Below, piece after piece: positions 21,804 to 32,945 of a stretch of DNA of 64,000 nucleotides. Source of the stretch: Emmonsiellopsis sp. PD_33. Lineage: Eukaryota; Ascomycota; Eurotiomycetes; Onygenales; Ajellomycetaceae. Every line of letters begins with the position of its first letter. Position 1 is the first letter of the stretch. The stretch is taken from assembly GCA_032988165.1 (NCBI GenBank), contig JANTQF010000057.1, positions 84,849 through 148,848 of the forward strand, read 5' to 3'. The notes below the pieces were generated by a model. The model searched no databases. It had not been told where the DNA came from and worked only from the letters and a program-made list of their open reading frames with translations. The position numbers and the translations under genes were made by a program.

Positions 21804-23383
21804 ATGGCCTCCCTCACCGCCAAAGAACCCAACACATCCACCCATTCCACACCCGCCGCCGTCCCGGGCATCCCACCGCCCCATAACCATGGTTCACCCC
21901 ACACCCACTCCCAAACCCAACCCCAACAACACCTCTCCGCACATGGCCATGGCCTCCTCCCGCCAGAGTCGACCCGAGACAAACAACCCTCGAGCAGCCG
22001 TCGACGCCCCCACCGTCCGAAAATCCACACCCATCTAAGCCACTACCACGGCATCCATCCCATCGACGACTCCTGGCTACACCACAGACAGCCCCATCTA
22101 CGCCATCGCGAGCGAGAGCGAGAGCGAGACCGAGACCGTGACCGTGACCGTGCGCGGGACCGTGATCGTGATCGTGATCGCCACCAAGAACGAGACGGTG
22201 AGGCAAGCCACAATTCTCCACCGCGGAAGCAAAATCAAAACCAAAAACAAAAGGAGAAGAGCAAGGAGAAAGAGAAGCGCAAACACCGCAGCCACGGTCA
22301 GAAGCGACATGGGCATGGGCGTGGGTCGGCGGATCGATCTGGCTCTGGCTCTGGCTCTGGCTCTGGTTCTGGATCTGGATCTAGGTCGAGAGACGTGAGG
22401 GTTCATATACCCATACCCATACCCACGGCTAGGGCTAGGGGTGTTAGGGAACATGCTACGATGAGTTTACGGCCGGCGAAGTATGTTGGTAAGGAGAGGG
22501 AGGGGGAGGGCGATGGGATGGTGACGGGGCAGTCGGAGGGGAGTATGAGTGAGGTGGAGGGTATGGAGAGACGGCTGCCGTTTGGGAGGCGGAGGGGGGA
22601 TATGATGATTACAATGGAGGATGTGAGGAGGGAGAGGAGCAGGCGGATGAGGGAGGAGGAGTAAGTTATCCCCTATAACCCCTATCTATATGAGTGTCTC
22701 TAACAGCCCAACCCAGAACAAACCTCTCAACCCTCTCCACCCTCTCCGCCCTCTCAACCTCCATAACCCGCCGCCTCGACACAACCTACTACAACCTGCT
22801 CGAAAAAATCACCTCCCTCCACTCCGCAATCTACTCCCTCCACTCCCTCCTCACCACCACCTCAACCCTCCACACCTCCCTCACAACCTCCCTCTCCTCC
22901 CTCGCCCACACCACCACCCGCCAACTCGCCGACGTGCACGCCTTCGCCCCGCAACTCCGCCAGATCGAGGCGCTCGAGGCGCGCATGCGCGGGAGCGCGG
23001 AGAAGGCGATGGAGCTGAATAGGCGCCTAGAGGTGGTGAGGGGGAAGATTGAAGCGTGGGATCGGAGGGAGGGCGAGTGGCAGGATAGGGTTAGTAGGCG
23101 GTTGAGGGTCTTTTGGGCGGGTATGGTGGGGGTCGTGTTGATTTTGGTTGTGGCGTGGGCGGTGGAGCAGGTTAGGCCTGTGTCGTCTGCGTCGGTGGGG
23201 CTGGGGGAGCAAGGGGGTGTGGGGAGTAGTGTGAATATGTCCCTGGCTGATGGTGTTGCTGGGAATTCTACATTCGGGGCGGGTGAGGGGAGGGATGTCT
23301 GGTTGAGGAATCCGTTTGATGCTGCGGGGAATGGGAATGGGAATGAGACGGATGGGGATAGGACGTGTCATAAGGAGCTGTGA
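21804..23383 (+). CDS. Low-complexity coiled-coil protein with one membrane segment
   Basis: Two exons, 21804-22660 and 22717-23383, giving 507 aa. The acceptor at 22716 rather than the nearer CAG at 22706 is required to keep frame. The N-terminal half is His/Pro/Ser-rich, then has a long Arg-Asp/Arg-Glu run (about residues 100-125) and a Gly-Ser repeat. After a conserved-looking MREEE/TNLSTLSTL junction comes a Leu/Ser/Thr-rich coiled coil (LLEKITSLHSAIYSLHS, then IEALEARMRGSAEKAMELNR). A single membrane helix follows (FWAGMVGVVLILVVAWAVEQV), then a short Asn/Gly-rich tail. This suggests a tail-anchored-like or single-pass membrane protein. I do not recognise a named family. Two microsatellite-like stretches lie inside the coding sequence. 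Confidence 0.75.
22098..22190 (+). repeat. Coding hexamer repeat (Arg-Glu / Arg-Asp)
   Basis: Repeated GAGCGA/GACCGA/GACCGT/GATCGT units encode alternating Arg and Glu/Asp. A second coding repeat (GGCTCT/GGATCT, Gly-Ser) lies at about 22,337-22,382. Confidence 0.85.
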
Positions 23384-24012
23384 TTGATTGATTCCCTTCT
23401 GCTTTCTGGATTTGGATGGGAGGTGATTGTTTCAAACTCCCTTTCTTTGGCCGAAGTATTGCGCGGGCTAATGTAATTGCATAGTGGCCTGCCTACATAT
23501 CTATCGACCTACCGAATATATGGAGGGCGGGGGGTGGGTATAGATATGATATAGGTCCATGGCGAACCATTGATTTATTATTTGCTTTTAGTTTTGCATC
23601 ATGATACCCAAACCATTCATTCATTCATTTACTCGATTGTTTTTTTTTTGCTAGGGCCTCAGCCCCCTTTTCCAGCCATTTGAAAAGAAAAGAAAAAGTG
23701 TGATGTATACAGCTACTAGTTATTATAGATAGGGTATCAGCTAAAGTCATAACTGGTAATCTCCTTGCTTAGTCTAGAGATACATTGATATGAATATTTA
23801 ATTATGTTAAGAATTCACGGTGGGATGAGGCGGGTATATTAACTTTACTACATAACCACAGGAACTATGTTCCGCGTCTCTCCGTCACCTGAAAGGGGTA
23901 AATAATACCCTCTAACTTCCCTCCTGGAGGCGACTTTCCCGGCCGTTTTATGCGGACCAGAATGATGTCAGACCGCGCGATCAAAAACATTATTCTTTCG
24001 TCAACGAACAAA
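23384..24012. other. Intergenic region before the GNAT gene
   Basis: 629 bp of 3'UTR-like and promoter sequence, with ATTC repeats near 23,617, a T-run near 23,640 and a GATATC-rich patch just before the start codon. No gene was seen. Confidence 0.6.
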
Positions 24013-24282
24013 ATGGCCTGCTCAATATCGATATCGATATCCTCCGTCGAAGCCCAGGACGTGGATTGCCTCGTGCGAAAAGTCGAATTTCCCGCACATC
24101 AAGATACCCTTCTCCACCGCTTGATGTTCCCGTGCTCAACAAATGGGCGGCAGCGGGAGCAAAGAGAAGAAGACGAAATCAGATGGACGATTGATAGGCT
24201 TCTTGAGACGGTTCGTCGGGGGGATGAAGCTCTGTACAAGGCGTGCGGAGAAGATGGATTGCCTGTTGGACTGATAGGCTGG

Positions 24283-24334
<52 letters not shown>

Positions 24335-24761
24335 GCCCAGGAGCTTTCGCAAAGAAGGGAGTGAAAAGCGAGGATTGCATTGACAGTGACCCGGTAGGCA
24401 AGTCTGGAGCTGGGGGGAGGCAGGGGGCAAAGTTGAACAGGGACAGCTTTCACCCGCCCTCTTTGGATGTGGCTTCGTGGCTTGGTATCTCGAAACGGCT
24501 CAGAGAAGAGAGGCAACGAGTTCTTCAGGCTTGCCAACTTGGGGGGAATGGAATATGCCGTAAGTAAGCCATTAATCAGTCAACTTGGATTTTTCTCCGG
24601 GCCTTGCTGACCTTTTTCTCACGTTAGGAACCACTTTCATGGCTGTGGATCCAAACCACCAACGTCAGGGTGTTGGGTCTACGCTGATGAAGATTTTCTG
24701 TGATTATGTTGATGGAAATGCACTGGACACCTTTGTTCTGTCCTCTCCTGCTGGTATATGA
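24013..24761 (+). pseudogene. GNAT-family N-acetyltransferase, truncated at the RIP boundary
   Basis: Exon 1 is 24013-24559; the intron 24560-24627 is GT..AG; exon 2 starts at 24628. Residues fit a fungal GNAT: EEDEIRW region, DGLPVGLIGW strand, and the acetyl-CoA-binding motif A in VDPNHQRQGVGSTLM. A 17-Thr tract encoded by an ACT microsatellite sits directly after the GLIGW strand. The frame stops at TGA (24759-24761) inside SSPAGI-stop-LYKFWF, where the family normally reads SPAGxRLYxKxGF. The stop therefore looks like CGA (Arg) changed to TGA. The rest of the C-terminus lies in the AT-rich region and is not readable. Either the gene is dead or it makes a shortened protein; I favour a pseudogene. 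Confidence 0.75.
24286..24333 (+). repeat. (ACT)16 microsatellite encoding poly-threonine
   Basis: Sixteen perfect ACT units in frame within the GNAT gene, preceded by one ACC Thr codon. Confidence 0.95.
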
Positions 24762-26331
24762 CTATACAAGTTCTGGTTTATGGCACCATGCATCCACACA
24801 TTGCCTTTTTATTTATCATGCTATCCCTCAGCAATTCAAAGTCACATAATCAATTGGAGTTCTATGTTGAAGCTTCTATATAGGCCTTTTTATAAGGTTT
24901 GAAGTGAATGAAAAATAACCTCAGAGGTTAAAAAACACCCTCAATCTACTGTAGAATGAGATGTAGGGTAAGCCTATAAAATATTAGATTAAAAATTAAA
25001 AAATGAAACTTTACAATTAAGAACTATCTATTTCTTCCTCTTTAAAGATCTTATAGAAGATTTATTAGTATCACTATTAAAAGAAGAAGAAGTATCCTCA
25101 GTGTTAAAGTCATTTAAATTATTATTAGAGGAGGCTTGAATAGAGGCCTCACTTTCTAAGTTTAAATTCTCAGAAGATATTAAAGATTCAGCATTAAATG
25201 ATAGTAGACTTAGAGAGTATAATCTCTTTCTTTCCTTTAAAAACTCAGGCTTTATTCAATTTAATATATGTAGAGGTAATTTATTTAATGTAGCATCTCT
25301 ATTATCTTTCTTCTTCTCTTTATTAGTATTTACTTTTATATCTCCTCTATTTTTGGTGGCAGGCACAGTAGACAGCTGTAGGAGTAAAGACCTTAAAGGG
25401 GTTAATAGAGGTTTATTAGTAAAAAAGGTAATAATTTAAGAAGTACTTAAAATTGTAGTAGTAGAGACTTTACATCACTTAGTAGCTTTATTACTGGAAG
25501 TAAGAAGAAGTAAGTTAGTAAATGTAAAGTTAAAGATTAAGTGAGAATATATCAAATAGGAGTAGCTGAGCTAATAGAGCTAAAGTTAGAGATAATAGAG
25601 ATATTAATATTATTTAGATAAATAAATTACTTGATGATTATAATAAGAGATCTCTTTCCTTTATGAGTAAAAAACTTAATGATATTACTACTAATAAAAA
25701 CTAAATTTCTAATATATAGTAGGGGAACACAGCTCTAATGTAAAGACTCTAGAAAGATATAATAAATACTAAAGACTTTAAACTTAAGGTATCTATTATC
25801 ACCTCAGCCTCTATAGATTTTAATAGTGATTTTAAAAACATAATTAGAATAATCAGCAGGCATGTCACAGTAAGCAATACAAATAATAATAGTGAATAAA
25901 AATAGACTATTAGAGTGTCATGATAATATGCCAAGTCTGAAAGCCTACTATATTATATTAATGATCAGATTGATTTGATTATTCTCTGATCTTATAGCAG
26001 GTTACATCAGGCCAGCATATATATATTATTAATATTAGGATAGTGTAGTTGCATTGCCATCTAGGCCTATATATAGAATAGGCTAACCTTTAGTATTCTA
26101 AGAATTAGTAATTTATTTCTTAATTAATTCTATCTATTAGTATCACTTCATTCTATTTTTATATACTATTAATCAGTTTATCTTTATATCCTGATCTACC
26201 CTTATTTCTTAAGGTTAAAGCAGAGCCATCTCTATTACACTTATCATATAAAATGATAATGAGTTTTTATTACTTAGCCTTATAAGTTCAAATCACTTCT
26301 CTGATCATTGCAGAGGCAAGCTATTAGTAGC
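24762..26331. other. Degenerate repeat sequence, largely unassigned
   Basis: AT-rich debris between the GNAT gene and the first gypsy element. It contains one readable minus-strand C-terminal fragment (listed separately). No LTR, TIR or target duplication could be defined. Confidence 0.5.
25028..25400 (-). pseudogene. C-terminal fragment of an unrecognised degenerate ORF
   Basis: A minus-strand frame reads about 120 codons with one internal stop. It is Ser/Asn/Asp-rich near the end (EASIQASSNNNLNDF) and finishes in a basic SLKRKK before TAG at 25028-25030. This resembles the disordered tail of a transposon protein, but no domain is recognisable. Confidence 0.35.
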
Positions 26332-29300
26332 ATGTTAATGCTAAAGCTAGTTACAGTAATTTATAATTCTAATTATAATATCTCTATTCCTTCTGACTTT
26401 AAGGCATCTGAACTGGATAACTCATTGAGTCATACTATTTTTACTCATAATGAATCTATGAAGATCTTATGAGAAGAGATTACTCTTTCTAAATACTATA
26501 ATATTAAGATGAGTGATCTAATATCTTATTATAAAAAATCTATTAATAAATATCATATATTTACTCATTTTCTTAAATACAAATATGAGTTAGCTTCTGA
26601 AAAATTCTCTTATAATCATGCTCATATCCTGTATGCTATAATATAGTTACAAGGAACAGTCAAAATGACTTAGAGTATTAAGAAGTTAGAATTACATTAT
26701 AAAGAGATAATATTTAACTGAAAGAAATTTAAAGAGTTTCTCATAAATTAACTTAAAAATCATCACAATTATGACTATCTTATTGCTTCTTAATTTCATA
26801 ATTTAGTTCAACAAGAGAATCAATCAGTTCATACTTTTAAAGCTTCTTTTGATGAATATTGAAATGAACTTGAATATCACCTTTATATCTTATAAATGTA
26901 GTTTTTTTATGCTAAGTTGCATCCCTTAATTTAGAATACTATCAATAATTATCAGACTATTCTAATAGATTGAATAGAGCTAGTTAATTTAGCATCTTAT
27001 CTTCAATCTTAATTGAAGAAACCCCAACAACCTTCTCAGTAAAATCAGTCTGCTGATATAGGTGCTGATTTTTATAATATCAAGTATTTTATAATTATTA
27101 GTATTAACAAAAAGGGTATGAAATGTAGGTAAGACAGATTCATTTCAAAGCTATCTTCTAAGCCTACTAATAATATTTCTCTAAAAGAGTAGAAGAATAG
27201 AGAGGATAAGAATCTCTATTTTAATTATAGTAAATCTGATCATTATGTAAAGGATTACTAATCTAGTAAAGAGAAGAAAAAGAATAGTAAGAATGTTCTA
27301 AAAATCTCTACAGTCTAAATAAAAGATGCTTTCACTTAGTAATAACTACACTTAGATCTTTAACTTCATTTTATCATGCTTATTAATACTCTCTCTGATG
27401 CAGTTATGACTTATTACCTATTTAATCCTGAGTTGCAGGTGAATTGCATAGCTGTAAAGTATCTCACTAAGTATGAATAAGAAGTTCCAGAAATTTCAGA
27501 TATAATTTGATTTTCTATGAGTAATTTTTATTTCTAATTTGATTTGAAGATGATTTTAATAAAAGCTACTAATTCAGAAGGCCATTCAAATGAAGAAGAT
27601 TTACTCTATTAAGTTATAAAAATGTTAGATGAGGATATTATTCTAGAAATACCATAAATGTTAATGAATAATCTATAAGTTAATTGGGTTACTTAAATAT
27701 AGTACTATCATCTTACTGATGATCAAATAACTATTGAAAGTTCTAAAAAGTTTGTAAAAATGATTTAGAATGTGTCCTGTGTTTATTATATTATCAGTGA
27801 TGAAATTAATATAGATCCTTCAGATTAAATCTTAGTTATATTACATATAGGAGCATTGGAGTCCTCATTGGATCTACATATATAAAATGTATTTAAAAAG
27901 TTTTCTACTATTTTTTCAGAAGAAGGTACATCAAAATTGACTGATGTGGAAAAAGTAGCATATAAAATCAATTTAATTAATGATGCTTTATCATCTTACA
28001 GCCCTTTATATAATTTATCTGTGAAAGAACTGAATATATTATGAAAATTCTTGAAAAAGATGTAGTCTTAAAATTAGATTTGACCTTCATAAAGCCCAGC
28101 CAGAGCTCCAATACTATTTATACCTAAAAAGGATAATAGTCTTCAACTTTGTGTAGACTACTAAGGTTTGAATAGGATAACTATTAAGGACTATACTCCA
28201 CTACCCCTTATTAAAGAAATAATGGACTGGCTGAGCAAGATGAAATGCTTTTCTAAGCTAGATCTCAGAAATATATATTATTATATTTACATCAAAGAAG
28301 ATGATGAATGAAAAATAGCTTTCTGAATGAAATATAAGTATTTTAAATTTTATGTAATATCTATAGGATTATGTAATGTGCTGGCTATGTTTCAGTCCTA
28401 TATTAATTAAATACTTTGTAAACTTATTAATATCTACTGTATAATCTACCTTAATGATATTCTAATCTTCTTCAAAAATGAGAAAGACCATGAAAAGTAC
28501 ATACATCAGGTGCTGGAAAGACTCTAATAATATAATCTTTATATAAAGGAATTAAAATGTGCTTTCTTTGTAAAGGAACTAGAGTTCCTAGGCTTTATAA
28601 TTGAGGTTAATGGAATTTAAATGGATTAAAACTGTGTGATCACTATTCTTAAATGGCCTGAGCCTTAAATGTTTTAAGAAGTTTAAATTTTCTTAGAATT
28701 TATAAATTTCTATTAACAGTTTATATATGCCTATTTAAGAATAATTACTCTCATAACAGACTTACTAAAAGGCAGTACTAAGGAAAAGAAATCTGAACTG
28801 TTTATATTTACTAAATAAGCTTGAATAGCATTTCAAGAAGTTAAGTAAGCCTTTGTAGATGCTATATTACTTAATCACTTTAACCCTGAAAAGTTTATAT
28901 AAGTAGAGATAGATGCTTTGAAATTCAGAATTATCAGGATTCTCTCTCAATTATCTAAGAATGTGCAACTAGAACCTGCTGACAATACATAAGATTCTAA
29001 GAGAAGTTAGTGGGAAGATACCTATTTACTTATGACATATAGATGAGATTAATTACTAGTTACCTTCTATTTGAAGAAGTTAAATCTAATGTAATATTAA
29101 TATGATATGTATGATTAAAAATTATTGATAATTATTAAATCATTTTGAGTATGAAGATACTATATATAAGGCACTAAATTCCCTATTCAGATACTAATAA
29201 ATTATACTAATCTATATTACTTCTTCATTATCAAGAAGCTATCTAATAGACAAGCATGTTAGGCAGAAGAGCTATTAGAATATGATTTTTATATTTACTA

Positions 29301-30960
29301 CTATTCAGATTAGCTTAACCCTGCTAATATACTATTAAGGTGACTAAACTATGAAATAATCCTTTAAGAGGAAGATGTTAATAGAGTACTTCCTACATTA
29401 CAGTGAAAACTAGCTGTATGGAGTTTGATCATACTTAGTATAGATAATGTTAATAAAGTGCCTGTGAAGAGAAAATGCATGACATCAGAGACAACTACAT
29501 AGAGTAGTTAAAATGATATTGCACAACTAGCTAGTATAATACTATTTAAAAGGGCTGACACTAATAGTTTAGAACATCTTATACTTCATTTAGTAACTAT
29601 AGAAGCTGTATAAAATGAAATGAGCTATAATCTTCCATTTAGAATGCTTATTAAGTTCATTAAAGAGATTTAGAAGAGGAATATCTTTACTGCATCTTAA
29701 ATTTAAAAATTAAATAGATGTGAAGATTCTAGAAGAGATTTTCTAACTAAGTCTATAGATTTAAGATCAGCTAAGTCAGCTATAAATTGTTAGCATCTTG
29801 GAGAGTATGGACTTCTAATGCAAAATGAATCTATATTTATCTCAGAAAGTAAGATCTTACATAAAGAGCTACTATACATTCATTATAATGATTTCTATGC
29901 AGGACATTTTGAGATCAATAAGATGAAAGAATTACTTTAAAGGAAGTATATATAGAAAGAAATTCAAAATAATATAGTTGATTATATCAATACATGTAAT
30001 ATATACTAAAGGGTGAAGGTTCTGAGGCACTTACACTATGAAATCTTATTATTATTATCAATTCTGAATTAACTGTAGAAATCTATATCAATAGACTTCA
30101 TAATAAATTTACTGAAATCTTAATTTCAGGGTAAGAGATATGATAGTATTCTAGTCATCATTGATTGATATATAAAGATAGCTAAATATATCCCCTGTCT
30201 AAAGATCATTAAAGCCCTGGATCTAGCTGAATTAATTATAGGTTTAATAGTTAATAAATATGAACCTTCAAAGTCAATTATATCTAATTATAGATTAATA
30301 TTTATAAGTTACTTCTAGTTAGTATTTTACTATCCTCTTTAAATTCAGTAAAATTTATCAACAGCCTTTCACCCTCAATCTGACAGTTAAATTGAATGTC
30401 AAAATCAAACATTAGAGCATTATCTTTAAACATATTACTCTTACTATCAAGATGATTGGCCAAAACATTTATCAACAGCTTAATTTGCTTATAATAATGC
30501 TAAGCAAGCTTCATTGAATATGTCTCCATTTTTTGCATTCCTCAGATATAACCTAGATCTACTCTAAGACATTATAGATGACATTCTTGAGGGGGAGGCA
30601 AGCTCTGCTGGAAATCAAAGAAAGCCTCAGGAAGTACTAAATGTGATGTAAAAATTTAAGATATTAAGGAAAGTTTATGACATGTTAATAAATACCCTAC
30701 ATCATGCCTATGAAAAGTAGGCACAGTACTATAATTAGAAGCATAACTTGAAACTAATGATATTTTAACTTGGAGAAGAAGTCTTAATTTCAGTAAAGAA
30801 TATTAAGATAATAAGATCATATAAAAAGCTAGATAATTGATGGCTTGAACCATTCCTAATTATCAAAATAATTAGAAAGCAAGCTTATAAGGTTAAGCTA
30901 CTCTCATCATTCAGCAGTATTCATCCTATTTAAAGCTGCTGCTGAGATGGAATGGGACAG
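26332..30960 (+). pseudogene. Ty3/gypsy gag-pol, RIP-degraded
   Basis: One reading frame (first bases congruent to 26332 modulo 3) carries all parts in order. Gag is followed by a zinc knuckle at about 27,215-27,260, where Cys positions now read Tyr/Phe (FNYSKSDHYVKDY). RT at about 28,080-28,600 has PILFIPKKDNSLQLCVDY and IIYLNDILIF for the YxDD box. RNase H is at about 28,800-29,350, ending LNPANILLR. Integrase is at about 29,860-30,560, with H/H/C residues, DFIINLL and AFHPQSDSQIECQNQTLEH. Stops are point changes; I saw no frameshift between gag, zinc knuckle, RT and integrase checkpoints. The ATG at 26332 is a plausible start. No chromodomain was seen at the end, and no LTR pair could be matched. 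Confidence 0.85.
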
Positions 30961-31170
30961 GATGAAAAACTATTTCTATATATTTATTCTATAGATATTA
31001 ATCCTGTTCTGTCTCATACTGAAATATATACTTCTATATTCTATTCTATAATCAAATTAAAATCCCATGTTCTATTCTATTATATGAATGGTTCTCCTGT
31101 GTCTCATCCTGTTCTATCTCATAAATAGATGGGATGGAATGGAATGGGAAGGGAAATCCCAGATACAATA
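30940..31170. repeat. GGGATGG-type inverted low-complexity repeat
   Basis: The left part reads GATGGAATGGGACAGGATGA. The right part carries its partial reverse complement (TCATCCTGTTCTAT) and further GGGATGGAATGG units. It lies at the end of the gypsy pol and could be a foldback structure or part of a 3' LTR/PPT. Boundaries are uncertain. Confidence 0.35.
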
Positions 31171-31249
31171 ATAAATCATATATAGTTAGAAATTATTATG
31201 AAAAATTTTATATGAATTATTATCATTTCTCAAAGTTATATTTTTTCTA

Positions 31250-32788
31250 CTATATTAATTTTCCACTTATTATAGTAATAAGTTAATACTTACTCTATAT
31301 TATTATATCATTTCTACTATATATTTACTCCTTAGTATCTAAAGCTACTATAAGCTCTTAAACTACTCTTCATGCTTCTCAACCACATGCTCCTCAGACT
31401 TATCAATTATAGGCTCTAAAATCCCATGCTTCTTAGTCATACACTACACACCTCTCTCTACCATAAACTCTATAACCCCACTCTCCTTTAATATAAGCCT
31501 CTTAAATTCTTAACTATAGATTTCATCACACAGCCTTTCTCCTTATTCTTCAGAATTAAGATCAGATCTACTAGATCAAGCTTTATATTTCTATCTTTAT
31601 CTTTCTTACTTATAGTATCCTTCTTCTTCTCACTATTAACTCAGTCCTTATCATCTGATGTATTCTGGGCTGGCCTTTTGTTACCAAACCAAACTAGGAC
31701 TAAATTTAACCTTAGTCACTTTATCTAAAAGATTAGTCCCAGTTTAGTCCCATTTACTCCTTATTTATACCTAGTTTTGTTTGGTCCCAAAAGCTTAAAG
31801 TATAGTATAAAAGTAACCAAACCAAACCAACTTTCCTAGTCCCAATTTAAACTAAAATATTTTATATTTTAAATGCATTAAAATGTTATTTAAATAACTT
31901 TTTAAAATTGAAAATATTTTAAATTGATCTGATCCTAGTAAATTTTTGAAAATATAGTAAAAATATACTAAAAATATACTAAAAATAGTAGATTTTTGCC
32001 AAGAAATGAGACTAAATGGGACTAAAATGGGACTAAAAAAAGTCTAGTCACTTTTAGTCCCATTTTAGATTATATAGAGTTAGTCATTTTTCATGTTTTA
32101 AAGCTTTAAAGTCATGTTTTATACTACCTTTTGGCACTAAATGGGACTAAAACCAAACCAAACCAACATGAAAATTCCTAGTCCCAGCGGCCAGTCTATA
32201 CAGTATTCACATCAAAGTCATTCAACTCACACCCTATTACCTATATCTTCATACTATAATCTTTAATCTTTACTCTCTATTTTTTATTCTCTCCCACAGC
32301 TACCTTCAGCTTCACACCTCTAAAGTATGAATAGCTTATCTCTTTTAAAATTGATAGAACAAGCTGCATATCATCAACTTAGAGGATTTTCTTCTAGTAA
32401 TAGATCAAGTAGAGATTTACATCTGAAGTACTATTAGTATTATATTATTAATAGATTGTTATATTATCTCATTATCTACATTTAAAGAGCATCATCAGTA
32501 TCTTCTTACTAATGAGGCACAGACAATTAATGACCTCAGCCTGGATATAGTACTCATCACCTAGATTTTTCCTATCTATCTTAGGTAAATTCTGAATTAT
32601 CTTCCTCACAAGCTAACTAAATGGCTTTATTTCCAAAACTAAGTGCATACTTATCTGCTAAAATGTAATCTCCTTCTCTTCAATTAATCTAGCTGTTAGT
32701 AAATTATTAATATTATTCTAAATAATATCTTACCTGATAGATCAGCTGATAACTATAGCTCAGATTTAATATCAATATAATTCTTAGC
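31250..32788 (-). pseudogene. Unrecognised degenerate ORF split by a MITE
   Basis: A minus-strand frame reads through CELNDFDVNT, and continues as SDDKD-stop-VNSEKKKDTIS on the other side of the 31,666-32,202 element when that element and one GTATTC copy are removed. It is Lys/Ile/Leu-rich with no known domain. The upstream end is cut by another MITE-like sequence at 32,789. Confidence 0.4.
31666..32202. mobile_element. MITE, copy 1 (family shared with 63,859-end)
   Basis: It begins TGGGCTGGCC and its end reads as TAGACTGGCC-like in reverse complement. Inside are repeated AGTCCCATTTAGTCCC-type units in both orientations. GTATTC flanks it on both sides (31660-31665 and 32203-32208), and the interrupted frame joins across this duplication. 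The first 142 bp recur at the right end of the window with about five differences. It has no coding capacity, so it is non-autonomous. The superfamily is not certain. Confidence 0.7.
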
Positions 32789-32945
32789 TAGTATTATTTT
32801 TTTTTGGGTTTAGGTTAAAAAACTGCCTCAGGCACCCACCTGAATGGGTTCACAGGTTGGGTGTGTTTAGCTAAACCTAAAAAGTCAGGTTAGTAGGTTA
32901 GAATGGGGCAACCCATTTGACCTGCTGTAGATCACCTTAAAGGGT
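32789..32945. mobile_element. hAT-type MITE fragment, inverted relative to the 45.9 kb copy
   Basis: It begins TAGTATTATTTTT and continues with AAAAAACTGCCTCAGGC and a TGAATGGGTT-like block. This corresponds to the reverse complement of the right end of the complete MITE at 45,884-46,323. The other end and target duplication were not found, so it is truncated or too diverged. Confidence 0.55.

Noticed and set aside
22098..22454. Minus-strand hydrophobic frame opposite the Arg-Asp repeat
   Set aside because: Mirror image of the coding hexamer repeat on the other strand.
22701..22706. Nearest acceptor TAACAG for the intron of the coiled-coil membrane protein
   Set aside because: Using it breaks the frame; the next CAG at 22,716 keeps a 507-aa protein with coiled coil and membrane helix.
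24286..24333. CRISPR or regulatory array
   Set aside because: It is a simple trinucleotide microsatellite in a fungal coding exon.
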